Of a stretch of 64,000 nucleotides of DNA, positions 45,412-54,507 are shown one piece after another. The DNA comes from Pseudoduganella rivuli. Lineage in GTDB: Bacteria; Pseudomonadota; Gammaproteobacteria; Burkholderiales; Burkholderiaceae_D. A program made the translations under genes and the position numbers. The notes beneath the pieces are model-generated. The model saw only the letters and a list, made by a program, of their open reading frames with translations. It had not been told where the DNA came from and ran no database searches. The stretch lies in NCBI RefSeq assembly GCF_009674485.1, contig NZ_WKJJ01000028.1:1-64000 (forward strand), read 5' to 3'. Position 1 is the stretch's first letter, and each line of letters starts with the position of its first letter.

Positions 45412-47586
45412 TTACTGCGCGCCGCCGGTGGTGGCGGCAGCGCCCTGCACGTTCATGTTCAGCGCTTTCGACAGGAAGCCCCAGCGGTCCGTCACTTCAT
45501 CGATCTGCTTGGACGTGGGCTTGCCCGCGCCGTGGCCGGCCTTGGTATCGATGCGGATCAGGATCGGATTCGCGCTGCCCTGCGCCGCTTGCGCGGCGGC
45601 GGCGAACTTGAAGCTGTGCGCCGGCACCACGCGGTCGTCGTGGTCGGCCGTCACCACCATCGTGGCCGGATAGCACGAACCCGGCTTCAGGTTGTGCAGC
45701 GGCGAATACTTGTACAGCGCCTGGAATTCATCCGGGTTGTCGGACGAACCGTAATCCGACGTCCATGCCCAGCCGATCGTGAATTTCTGGAAGCGCAGCA
45801 TGTCGAGCACGCCCACGGCGGGAATCGCCGCCGCGAACAGGTCGGGGCGCTGCGTCATGGTCGCGCCCACCAGCAGGCCGCCATTGCTGCCGCCGCCGAT
45901 CGACAGCTTGGCGGGCGACGACACTTTATTCGCCACCAGCCATTCCGCCGCGCCGATGAAGTCATCGAACACGTTCTGTTTTTGCAGCTTGGTGCCGGCC
46001 TTGTGCCATGCTTCGCCATATTCGCCGCCGCCGCGCAGGTTGGCCATCGCGTACACGCCGCCCATTTCCACCCACGCCAGGTTCGCCACCGAGAACGATG
46101 GCGTCAGCGGGATGTTGAAGCCGCCATAGCCGTACAGGTAAGTCGGATTCGAGCCATCGAGTTTGATACCCTTCTTCGAGACGATGAACATCGGCACCCT
46201 GGTGCCATCCTTGCTGGTGTAGAACACCTGGCGCGTTTCGAATTGCGACGGGTCGAAATCCACCTTAGGCTGGCGGTACACGGTGCTCTTGCCCGACTTC
46301 ATGTCGTAGCGGTAAATCGTGGTCGGGTTGGTGAAACTGGTGTACGAATAGAAGGTTTCCTTGTCGCCGCGCTTGCCGTTGAAGCCACCGGCCGAACCGA
46401 TGCCAGGCAATTCCACGTCGCGCACGAACTTGCCCTTCAAGTCGAACACCTTGACGGCGCTGTGCGCATCGCTCAGGTAATCGACCACCAGCTGGTTGTT
46501 GATGATGTTGGCCGACACCAGCGTTTGCTGCGCTTCCGGCACGATTTCTTTCCACTGCGACGGCTCCGGATGGCGCACGTCGACCGCGATGATGCGCGAA
46601 CGCGGTGCATTCTTGTCGGTGCGGAAGTAGAACACGGGACCATCGTTGTCAATGAAGTCGTAGGCCGCATCGAACGCTTCCATCAGGCCCGTGACTTTGC
46701 CATCTTTCTGTTTCAAGTCCTTGTAGAAGATGCGCGCCTTGCGCTCCGTGCCTTGCGACGACGAGATGATCAGGTAGCGGCCATCGTCCGTGACTTCGCC
46801 GGCAAAGCCCCATTCCTTCTGGTCGGGACGGTCATACACCAGCGTATCCGCGCTTTGCGGCGTGCCCAGTTTATGGAAGTACAGCTTCTGGAAATAGTTG
46901 ACGCCGGCCAGCTTGGTCTTTTCGTCCGGTTCGTCGTAGCGGCTGTAGTAGAAGCCGGAACCGTCGTGGGCCCAGGCCGTGCTGGAGAACTTCACCCACT
47001 TGATGTGGTCTTCCGTATCCTTGCCGCTGTCGATGTGGCGCACGCGGATTTCATTCCAGTCCGAACCGGAAGCGGCCGTGCTGTACGCCAGGTATTTGCC
47101 GTTCGGGCTGACTGCGGTGCCGGCCAGCGCCACCGTGCCATCGGCCGCCAGCGTGTTCGGGTCCAGCAGCACGCGCGGCGTATCGGACAGCGATTTCATC
47201 GTGTACAGCACGGACTGGTTTTGCAGGCCGTCGTTACGGCTGTAGAAGTAGCGGCCGCCTTCCTTGTACGTCACGCTGTAGCGCTCGTAATTCCACAGCT
47301 TGGTCAGGCGCTGCTTGATCGCGTCGCGGTTCGGGATTTGCGCCAGGTACGCCTGCGTCACCTTGTTTTGCGCGTCCACCCACTCCTTGGTCTCCGCGCT
47401 GTTGGCGTCTTCCAGCCAGCGGTACGGGTCCGCCACGGCGGTGCCGTGATAATTGTCCTGCTGGTCGACTTTCTTCGTGACGGGGTAGCTGACGGCGGGG
47501 CCGGTGGCCGGGCAGGTTTGCGCAAAGGCGGAACCGCCGAAGGCCGCAGCCAGGGCCAGGATCAGGGAGGCGCGTTTCAATTGCAT
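45412..47586 (-). CDS. Secreted prolyl oligopeptidase (family S9)
   Basis: The 724-residue enzyme has a signal peptide (residues 1-21, cut near AFAQ). The N-terminal PVTKKVDQQDNYHGTAVADPYRWLEDANS is the family start, followed by a beta-propeller. The catalytic domain has Ser in GGGSNGGLLVGA, Asp in TADHDDRVVPAHSF and His in IDTKAGHGAGKP. The upstream open frame to 47817 is not part of the protein. ATG 47586 gives the proper signal peptide. It cleaves short proline-containing peptides in the periplasm. Adjacent to the zinc protease on the same strand. Confidence 0.95.
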   Translation of the reverse strand: MQLKRASLILALAAAFGGSAFAQTCPATGPAVSYPVTKKVDQQDNYHGTAVADPYRWLEDANSAETKEWVDAQNKVTQAYLAQIPNRDAIKQRLTKLWNYERYSVTYKEGGRYFYSRNDGLQNQSVLYTMKSLSDTPRVLLDPNTLAADGTVALAGTAVSPNGKYLAYSTAASGSDWNEIRVRHIDSGKDTEDHIKWVKFSSTAWAHDGSGFYYSRYDEPDEKTKLAGVNYFQKLYFHKLGTPQSADTLVYDRPDQKEWGFAGEVTDDGRYLIISSSQGTERKARIFYKDLKQKDGKVTGLMEAFDAAYDFIDNDGPVFYFRTDKNAPRSRIIAVDVRHPEPSQWKEIVPEAQQTLVSANIINNQLVVDYLSDAHSAVKVFDLKGKFVRDVELPGIGSAGGFNGKRGDKETFYSYTSFTNPTTIYRYDMKSGKSTVYRQPKVDFDPSQFETRQVFYTSKDGTRVPMFIVSKKGIKLDGSNPTYLYGYGGFNIPLTPSFSVANLAWVEMGGVYAMANLRGGGEYGEAWHKAGTKLQKQNVFDDFIGAAEWLVANKVSSPAKLSIGGGSNGGLLVGATMTQRPDLFAAAIPAVGVLDMLRFQKFTIGWAWTSDYGSSDNPDEFQALYKYSPLHNLKPGSCYPATMVVTADHDDRVVPAHSFKFAAAAQAAQGSANPILIRIDTKAGHGAGKPTSKQIDEVTDRWGFLSKALNMNVQGAAATTGGAQ

Positions 47587-47716
47587 AACGGGTTGGTCTC
47601 GTGGTCGTGTATTTTTGAGGGAAATGCCGGGAAAGTGACGGGATCGCCGCACTGTGTATGATGATATCCGTAACTGTGGCAAATAAGTTACGATCTCAAC
47701 GGCGGTAGAGCGAGGA

Positions 47717-50152
47717 TTATTTGGCGACCGACGCCACGGATGCGCCCGGCGCGGCCGCGGCCTCGCCCAATCCTTCCGGCGCCTGCCATTGCGTGACCCA
47801 CTTTGCGAGGTCGCCACCCGGGATCGGCCGGCTCATGAAATACCCCTGCGCCTGGTCGCATCCCATCAGCACCAGCAGCCGCCATACGGCTTCGCTCTCG
47901 ATGCCTTCGGCCACCACGCGCAAACCCATGTTGTGACCCAGGTCGATGGTGGAGCGGACGATCTTGGCGTCGCCCGTGTCGTGTTCCATGTTCAGCACGA
48001 ACGATTTATCGATCTTCAATTCGTTGACCGGCAAGCGCTTCAGGTAAGCCAGCGACGAATAGCCGGTGCCGAAATCGTCGATCGACAAATCCATGCCCAT
48101 CAGGTGCAGCCGTTCCAGCGTTTGCTGCGCGCGCACCGGGTCGTCCATGATGGCGCTTTCCGTGATTTCCAGGCAAAACGCCGATGGCGCCAATTGGTGG
48201 CGGGCCAGCAGGTCGGCGAACTTGGCCGGCAAGTCCTGGTCCATCAAGTCGCGGGTGGACAGGTTCACCGATATTTTCAGGTCGATACCCTGGCTGGCCA
48301 GTTGCTGCGACAGCATGGCCGACTGTTCCATCATCCACCGCGTCAGCACGCGGATAAAGCCGGTCTGCTCGGCGAATGGAATGAACTGGTCAGGGAACAC
48401 GTTGCCCCGCTCCGGGTGCACCCAGCGCACCAGCGCTTCGGCGCCCACCGCCTTGCCGGTGGCCAGCGATATCTTGGGCTGCACGAACAGCCGGAATTCA
48501 TTACGTTCGATGGCGTTGCGCAATTCCGTCAACAGCGACAGGCTTTGCGCGCTGGACTGGTCGAACGCGGCGTCGTACACCACGGCGCCTTCGGTGCGCT
48601 GCTTGGCCGTGTACATCGCGACCTCGGCCAGGCTCATCAGCAGTTCCGGGTCGTCGCCGTGCAGCGGATAGCCGGCGATGCCCATGCCGGCGCCGATATC
48701 GACCATCTGGTCGTCCAGCGACAGCGGCGTTTCCAGCGATTCCAGCAACGCGCGCGCCACCATTTGCGCCAGGTCCAGGCTGCAATCCGGCAGCAACACG
48801 GCAAACTCGTCGCCGCCCAGCCGCGCCACCTGCGCCGACGTGTTGCGGCGGTTCGCCAGCGTCAGTTGCAGGCGCCCGGCCACCTGGCGCAGCAACGCAT
48901 CGCCGAAGCTGTGGCCCATGACGTCGTTGACGTGCTTGAAGCGGTCCAGGTCCATCATCAGCACGAATACCGACGATTCGTGCTTGCGCGCCTCGGCGAT
49001 CGAATCCTGCAGGTGCAGCACGAATTGCGCGCGGTTCGGCAAATTGGTCAGCGTATCCCAGTAAGCGAGGCGGCGGATTTCCTGTTCGCGCCGCGCGATC
49101 CCGTCGCGCATGCTGTCGAACGCATGGGCCAGCGTACCGATTTCATCTTCGCGCACGAATTCGATCTGGCCCTTGTAATCGCCCTTTTCCAGCCGCCTGG
49201 CCACCGTCACCAGTTCCCGGATCGGCTGCGCAATGCGCTTGGCCGTCACCACGCTGACAGCGGCCGAAACAATGATCCCCGCCACCGTCAGCCCAAGCAG
49301 CCAGCGTTCCAGCCGCGCATATTCGGAAATCGCTTCATCGAACGAACGCGCCAGCACGACGGACACACCCTGCCCCGCGTCCTCACCCAGCTCCAGGCGA
49401 CGGGCGCTGTAGCGGTCATGTTCCAGCTGCGCTTCGAAGGCGCCGTCCGCGGCCGGCCTGGCGGCCTCCATATGCTGCACCAGCGCCGTCGCCAGCGGGA
49501 GCGGCAACGTGGATGCCACCGGCAACCATGCGCCCTTGCCGTCATGCGTGACGATCGACGTCTGCAAGGCGCTGATATTGCGCATTTCCGCCACCACCTG
49601 GTTATCGATGGGGAACGTCATGACAATCCAGCCGATCACGATGGGCGCCTTGACCGGCATGACCACCACCTGGTACGGATAGCGGTTGACGATGCCGATG
49701 CCGTTGGCGCCATCCGACGCTTCGGCCTGGTCCAGCATGCCCAGCACGAGTTTCTTCAGGCCTGCCGCATGCACATCGCTGGTGGTGGCGCTGATCTCGC
49801 GCTCGGCGCTGACCAGCATCGATGCGGATGCCTTGATGCGCCGGCCGTGGTTGGCCAGCGCCGATTCAATGGTGGCGCGGTCCGATTCATCGTTATTGCC
49901 GATGGCGGCGACAAAAGCCGTGTCGCGTGCCAGCAGCCGGGCGCCGAACCGCAGGTTCTGGGCATTCTGCTCCATCAAACGGCGGAACACCTTACCGCCG
50001 TTGGTGAGTTCCTGCGCGATCGACGCGCGCGCATTCGATTCGATGCCGCCCTGGATTACCAGCAGTCCCACCACCTGCACCACCACGATCAGCAGCATGA
50101 ACAGCGTCAGGATGCGGCTTTCCAGACTGCGGAAGTGCAGGCGTGCGCGCAT
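47717..50152 (-). CDS. Membrane-bound c-di-GMP enzyme, HAMP-GGDEF-EAL, catalytic motifs intact
   Basis: The 811-residue protein has a helix at about residues 15-35, a periplasmic sensor of about 240 residues (CACHE-like), a second helix near residue 290 and a HAMP domain to about 355. It ends with GGDEF (about 375-530) and EAL (about 545-800) domains. GGDEF carries MDLDRFKHVND, GHSFGDALL and RLGGDEFAVLL. EAL carries GAEALVRW, VNLSTRDL, LEITESAI, IDDFGTGYSSL, LKIDKSF and VVAEGIES. Both activities are therefore possible. It starts 8 bases after the upstream cupredoxin gene. Confidence 0.92.
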   Translation of the reverse strand: MRARLHFRSLESRILTLFMLLIVVVQVVGLLVIQGGIESNARASIAQELTNGGKVFRRLMEQNAQNLRFGARLLARDTAFVAAIGNNDESDRATIESALANHGRRIKASASMLVSAEREISATTSDVHAAGLKKLVLGMLDQAEASDGANGIGIVNRYPYQVVVMPVKAPIVIGWIVMTFPIDNQVVAEMRNISALQTSIVTHDGKGAWLPVASTLPLPLATALVQHMEAARPAADGAFEAQLEHDRYSARRLELGEDAGQGVSVVLARSFDEAISEYARLERWLLGLTVAGIIVSAAVSVVTAKRIAQPIRELVTVARRLEKGDYKGQIEFVREDEIGTLAHAFDSMRDGIARREQEIRRLAYWDTLTNLPNRAQFVLHLQDSIAEARKHESSVFVLMMDLDRFKHVNDVMGHSFGDALLRQVAGRLQLTLANRRNTSAQVARLGGDEFAVLLPDCSLDLAQMVARALLESLETPLSLDDQMVDIGAGMGIAGYPLHGDDPELLMSLAEVAMYTAKQRTEGAVVYDAAFDQSSAQSLSLLTELRNAIERNEFRLFVQPKISLATGKAVGAEALVRWVHPERGNVFPDQFIPFAEQTGFIRVLTRWMMEQSAMLSQQLASQGIDLKISVNLSTRDLMDQDLPAKFADLLARHQLAPSAFCLEITESAIMDDPVRAQQTLERLHLMGMDLSIDDFGTGYSSLAYLKRLPVNELKIDKSFVLNMEHDTGDAKIVRSTIDLGHNMGLRVVAEGIESEAVWRLLVLMGCDQAQGYFMSRPIPGGDLAKWVTQWQAPEGLGEAAAAPGASVASVAK

Positions 50153-50160
50153 GGCGGTTC

Positions 50161-50796
50161 CTACAGCGCCGGTTCCGCCGACGGCGGTTTCATGGACAGT
50201 TTAAAGGTGGCGCTGGACAGCGCATCGCCCGCCTTGACCGCAAGCGGCTGTTCCTGCGGCTGGCCGCCGGCCATGTTGTAGTGCCATGCTTTCAATACGT
50301 ATCTGCCGCCCGCCGGCACGTCGATGCGCACCACGCCGGCGCCATCGGTCTTGCCATAGTATGGCGTCTCGACCACGCGCACGTAGGCGACCATTTTGTC
50401 GTGGATGTTACAGCCCAGGACCACGACCCCGGGTTTTTCAAAATACTGGGGCGACGCGCTGGTGCCCGAGTACAGTTTCTGGTCGAACTTGTGCGCGGGC
50501 GAAAACGAATAGATATGGTGGCGCACCCGGTCATTATTGGGAAACTCGATCTTGCTGCCGACCTGCACCACGGTGACCAGCGGCAGGAACTTCAAGCCCT
50601 TTTGCTCGATTTCCGCGCCTTTCAGCGGTTTCGGCAGCGCGGCGCCCGCCTCCGCTTCGACATACACCACGGTATCCTGCAGCGGGTTGCCGGCCTGGTC
50701 CGACACTTGCACCGCCACCCCGGATGCCTGGCTAGCGGCGGCCCATGCTGCCAGTAGCGTGAAGACGGCGGGGTGTCGGAATCGGAACATGGACAT
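50161..50796 (-). CDS. Periplasmic cupredoxin-like protein (methylamine utilization-type)
   Basis: The 211-residue protein has a signal peptide (residues 1-24, cut near SQASG). The sequence SGVAVQVSDQAGNPLQDTVVYVEAE is a beta-sandwich start. The motif VVLGCNIHDKMVAYV carries Cys, His at +3 and Met at +6, and together with HH in NDRVRHHIYSF gives the ligands of a type 1 copper site. It is the first gene of a two-gene operon with a GGDEF-EAL protein, 8 bases apart, which suggests a redox or copper cue for c-di-GMP. A later start at 50790 is possible. Confidence 0.8.
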   Translation of the reverse strand: MSMFRFRHPAVFTLLAAWAAASQASGVAVQVSDQAGNPLQDTVVYVEAEAGAALPKPLKGAEIEQKGLKFLPLVTVVQVGSKIEFPNNDRVRHHIYSFSPAHKFDQKLYSGTSASPQYFEKPGVVVLGCNIHDKMVAYVRVVETPYYGKTDGAGVVRIDVPAGGRYVLKAWHYNMAGGQPQEQPLAVKAGDALSSATFKLSMKPPSAEPAL

Positions 50797-50946
50797 GCGT
50801 GACCAGGACAAGAATGGGGACGTTCTATTGTAGCCGCAGAGCACCAGTTTTGCCCCGCATTTGCCCTTGTTTGTTTCCCAGATTCATCATCCTGTCACAT
50901 TCGCACCCTAATATGGAAAGCCTGTCAATTCAATAGTTGCAATATA

Positions 50947-52764
50947 GTGAACAATGTGGCCTACCTGCGCCGCCCGGCACCGCCGGCCCTTCCTCCTGAA
51001 GCCGATCCCATGCTGCGCGCCCAGTTACTCGATATCATCGAACGCCGCCAGCTGACGGCGCTGTTCCAACCGATTGCCCATTTACAGGGCGGCGCCATCA
51101 TGGCCTACGAAGGCTTGATCCGGGGCCCGTCCGACAGCCCGCTGCACTCGCCGCTGAACCTGTTCAAGGCAGCCCGCGCCTGCAACCTGGCGCTGGAAGT
51201 CGAACACCTGTGCCGCCGCGTGGTGCTGGAACGGTTCGCGGAACTGAACCTGCCGGGCAAATTGTTCCTCAATGTCAGCCCGGAATGCCTGTTACTGCAG
51301 CGCGACGATGCACGCGGCGAAACGCTGCAATACATCGAAAGCATCGGCATCAATCCCGAGCGCGTCATCATCGAGCTCACGGAAAACCAGCCCACCTATA
51401 ACTATGATCTGATGCGGGAAGCGGTGCTGCACTACCGCAACCTCGGTTTCCAGATCGCGATCGACGACCTGGGTGAAGGCTTTTCCAGCCTGCGGCTGTG
51501 GTCCGAACTGCGTCCCGAGTACGTGAAAATCGACATGCACTTCATCCAGGGCATCAACCAGGATCCCGTGAAGCTGCAGTTCGTCCGCTCGATCCAGGAA
51601 ATCGCCGACAAGTCGGACACGCTGGTGATTGCCGAAGGCATTGAAGCGCAGGCGGAATTGCTGGTGCTGCGCGACCTGGGCGTCGTCTATGGCCAGGGCT
51701 ACCACCTGGGACGGCCGCACGCAACGCCGGCGCGGGCGTTGCCGGCCGAAGTGGCGAAAGCATTGTCGCGCAATGGCGTGGCGGTCTATCCGCAGCGGAG
51801 TACGGAGCACCACAACGTGACGATTGAAAAGCTGCTGACGGAAGTGGCGGCCATCCCCTCCAGCATGAACAACAACGAGGTGTACGACCTGTTCATGCAA
51901 GACCCGAAGCTGATGATCATTCCCGTGGTGGATGACGGTGTGCCGCTCGGCCTGATCACGCGCTTTGCCATGATCGACCACTTTGCCCGCCCGTACCAGC
52001 GCGAATTGTATGGCCGTAAGTCATGCCGCCAGTTCATGGACGGCAAACCGCTGATCGCCGACAAGGACACGAGTTTGCAGGAACTGTCGTGCCGCATGGC
52101 CGAATCCGATGCGCACCACCTGTTCAACGGCTTCATCATCACGGACCAGGGCCGCTATGCCGGCATGGGCACGGGCCACGACCTGATGCGCGAAATCACG
52201 CAAATGCAGATCAACGCGGCCCGCTATGCAAACCCGCTGACGCAATTGCCGGGCAATGTGCCCATCAACGAACACATCGACCGCCTGCTGGAAAGCGGCA
52301 CGCGCTTCTGGGTCTGCTATTGCGACCTCGATCACTTCAAGCCGTTCAACGACGTCTATGGCTACCGCCGCGGCGACGACGTGATCCAGATGACGGGCCG
52401 CATCCTGTCCGCCCACTGCGACCCGGACCGCGATTTCGTCGGCCACATCGGCGGCGACGATTTCATGATCCTGTTCCAGAGCGAAGACTGGGAAAGCCGC
52501 TGCCGCGGCATCCTGGCCGATTTCGCCCACTGCGTGCTGGATTTTTACAGCCTGGAAGACCGCGAACGGGGCGGCTACATCAGCGAAGACCGGCAGGGCA
52601 AGAAAGTGTTTTATTCGCTGATGAGTTTATCGCTGGGCTCGATCCGGGTCGAGCCGCTGCAGTATTATTCGCACCACCAGATCGCGGCGCTGGCGTCCGA
52701 TGCGAAGAAGCAGGCGAAGAAAATCCACGGCAACAGCTTGTTCGTGGACCGGCGGACCGCCTGA
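50947..52764 (+). CDS. EAL-CBS-GGDEF c-di-GMP protein, soluble
   Basis: The 605-residue protein without membrane helices has an EAL domain first (about residues 25-265: YEGLIRG, LNVSPECL, IELTEN, IDDLGEGFSSL, VKIDMHFI, VIAEGIE). A CBS pair (about 285-420) and a GGDEF-type domain (about 425-600: CDLDHFKPFND, GHIGGDDF) follow. The variants EGL and GGDDF still keep the acidic ligands, so both activities are possible. Start: GTG 50947 gives the full EAL fold. ATG 51010 would lose the first residues but is an alternative, since neither has a clear ribosome site. CBS domains suggest adenine nucleotide control. Confidence 0.88.
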   Translation: MNNVAYLRRPAPPALPPEADPMLRAQLLDIIERRQLTALFQPIAHLQGGAIMAYEGLIRGPSDSPLHSPLNLFKAARACNLALEVEHLCRRVVLERFAELNLPGKLFLNVSPECLLLQRDDARGETLQYIESIGINPERVIIELTENQPTYNYDLMREAVLHYRNLGFQIAIDDLGEGFSSLRLWSELRPEYVKIDMHFIQGINQDPVKLQFVRSIQEIADKSDTLVIAEGIEAQAELLVLRDLGVVYGQGYHLGRPHATPARALPAEVAKALSRNGVAVYPQRSTEHHNVTIEKLLTEVAAIPSSMNNNEVYDLFMQDPKLMIIPVVDDGVPLGLITRFAMIDHFARPYQRELYGRKSCRQFMDGKPLIADKDTSLQELSCRMAESDAHHLFNGFIITDQGRYAGMGTGHDLMREITQMQINAARYANPLTQLPGNVPINEHIDRLLESGTRFWVCYCDLDHFKPFNDVYGYRRGDDVIQMTGRILSAHCDPDRDFVGHIGGDDFMILFQSEDWESRCRGILADFAHCVLDFYSLEDRERGGYISEDRQGKKVFYSLMSLSLGSIRVEPLQYYSHHQIAALASDAKKQAKKIHGNSLFVDRRTA

Positions 52765-52811
52765 ACGGCGTCCCGGCAGGGCGGCTTTTACAAAGCCGCC
52801 AGCATGCGTGA

Positions 52812-53585
52812 TCAATGCGCGGACCTTGGCGGATGCAGCGGCCTGGGTCCCGCCGCATAGACGCCCACGGCAATCCCCGTCAGGCACCAGACGATCAGCG
52901 CGCCGGACGGCAAGTCATACAACGTCGACAGCACCAGCCCGGACGCATAGCCGCCCGCGCCGATCAGGTACGCCAGCAGCAACTGGCGTTTGGCATAGTG
53001 GCGTACCGCCAGCGCCGGCACGATCAGGCTGGTGAACACCAGGTACACGCCCACCAGTTGCACCGACGCCGTCACGGCCAGCGCGAACAGCAGGTAAAAC
53101 GGCAGGCGCCCCAGCTGGCCGTGCAGGAAATACAGCGCCAGCCCAATCACGCCCGTGACAATGGCCGGTAACACCAGCTGGCTGTAGCGCACCCACAGGA
53201 TTTGCCCCGCCAGTAAGTCCTGCAAATGTTCGCCGCCATGGGGATCGTGCGCCACCAGCAGCAAGCCGGCGGTGGCGGCCAGGATGAACAGCACGCCGAT
53301 CTGCGCTTCCTGCACGTCCGGCCACTGTTTTTCCGTCCACGTCAGCAACAGCGCGCCCAGCACCGCGGCGCAGGCGGCCGCGCCCTGCACTGCCCATCCC
53401 TGCGGATCGAGATCGCCCACGCCGGCAATGATGACACCCAGCGCGGCAATCTGTGCAATGGCAAGGTCAATGAAGACAATGCCCCGCTTCAGCACTTGTG
53501 AGCCGAGCGGGACGTGGGTCAGCAACACCAGCAAGCCGGCGGCCAGGGCCGGCGCAATGATGGTCAGGTCGAGGCCGCCGTCCAT
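52812..53585 (-). CDS. Metal-type ABC transporter permease (ZnuB/MntB-like)
   Basis: The 257-residue permease of the ABC-3 family has seven to eight helices. The sequence RGIVFIDLAIAQIAALGV near residue 35 is the conserved entry helix, and LTASVQLVGVYLVFTSLIVPALAV the later conserved one. It starts inside the stop of the binding protein gene (TAATG), so the two are coupled. An upstream frame to 53864 is antisense noise. No ATPase gene lies in the operon; downstream is a convergent gene. It needs an ATPase from elsewhere. Confidence 0.85.
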   Translation of the reverse strand: MDGGLDLTIIAPALAAGLLVLLTHVPLGSQVLKRGIVFIDLAIAQIAALGVIIAGVGDLDPQGWAVQGAAACAAVLGALLLTWTEKQWPDVQEAQIGVLFILAATAGLLLVAHDPHGGEHLQDLLAGQILWVRYSQLVLPAIVTGVIGLALYFLHGQLGRLPFYLLFALAVTASVQLVGVYLVFTSLIVPALAVRHYAKRQLLLAYLIGAGGYASGLVLSTLYDLPSGALIVWCLTGIAVGVYAAGPRPLHPPRSAH

Positions 53586-54496
53586 TACTTGTTCGCCTCC
53601 AGCAGCTTTTGCACGGTGCTGTCGAAGAACGAGAACAAGTCTTTGCTCTTGTCGTCGCCGCCGACAGTGAATGGCAAGGTCACGGCGGGGATTTTCGCGT
53701 GTTCGGACAGCCATTGCGATGCGCGGGCATCCTGGTAGCCGGCGCGCACCACCATTTTTGCCGGCTGCTTTTGCAGTTGCGCCAGCAAGCCGTTCAAGTG
53801 CGCGGCCGACGGTTCCACGCCGGGCTTGGGTTCCAGCGTCCCGACCTGGCGCATGCCCAGCCACGCCATCAGGTACTCCATGTTTTTATGGTGCTCCACC
53901 AGCGCCACGCCTTTCAGGGGCGCGGCCTGCTGTTCCCACCTGGCCGTTGCGGCGGTCCAGCGCGCGGCGAAGTCCTTGTAGCGGCCATCGTAATACGCGG
54001 CGTTGGCGGCGTCGAGTTCACCCAGCCGCCTGGCCAGCGCCGTCGCCACCAGGCCGATATTTTTCGGATTCTGCTGGATGTGCGGATTGCCGGCCGCATG
54101 CACGTCGCCTTCCGCGCGGTCCAGTTTCGTCGGCACGTCGAGGCGCGGCACCAGCGGGCCCGCCAGGAATTGGCCAGGCTGGCCGTCGGCGATCTTGCTG
54201 TTGCCCGATTGCTGGATCAGCACCGGCAGCCAGCCCACTTCCAGTTCCAGGCCGGTGCACACCAGCAAATTAGCATTGCGCGTGCGGGCAATCAGGCTGG
54301 GGCGCGCTTCCACGCGGTGCGGGTCCTGCAGCGCCGTGGTGGCCGACGATACCTTGACTTTATCGCCGCCCAGTTCCTTGACCAGCGCTTCCCATTCCGG
54401 TTCACAGGCCAGCACGTTCAGCGCGGCGCTGGCGGGGGCCGCCCACAACGTGGCGGCGGCGATCAGGGCGGAGCAAATTGGTGTAGACAGTTTCAT
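53585..54496 (-). CDS. Metal ABC transporter solute-binding protein (ZnuA/TroA-like)
   Basis: The 303-residue periplasmic binding protein of cluster A-I has a signal peptide (cut near ASAAL). Candidate metal ligands are the histidines in LQDPHRVEARPS, NPHIQQNPKN and VEHHKNMEYL, plus an acidic residue in VGGDDKSKD. The His-rich loop of typical zinc ZnuA proteins is missing, so Mn or Zn cannot be decided. It follows the porin gene by 11 bases. Confidence 0.85.
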   Translation of the reverse strand: MKLSTPICSALIAAATLWAAPASAALNVLACEPEWEALVKELGGDKVKVSSATTALQDPHRVEARPSLIARTRNANLLVCTGLELEVGWLPVLIQQSGNSKIADGQPGQFLAGPLVPRLDVPTKLDRAEGDVHAAGNPHIQQNPKNIGLVATALARRLGELDAANAAYYDGRYKDFAARWTAATARWEQQAAPLKGVALVEHHKNMEYLMAWLGMRQVGTLEPKPGVEPSAAHLNGLLAQLQKQPAKMVVRAGYQDARASQWLSEHAKIPAVTLPFTVGGDDKSKDLFSFFDSTVQKLLEANK

Positions 54497-54507
54497 GACG
54501 GGACTCC

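Noticed and set aside
45301..47661. 786-codon open frame opposite the prolyl oligopeptidase
   Set aside because: A shadow of a GC-rich gene. The S9 catalytic triad is on the minus strand.
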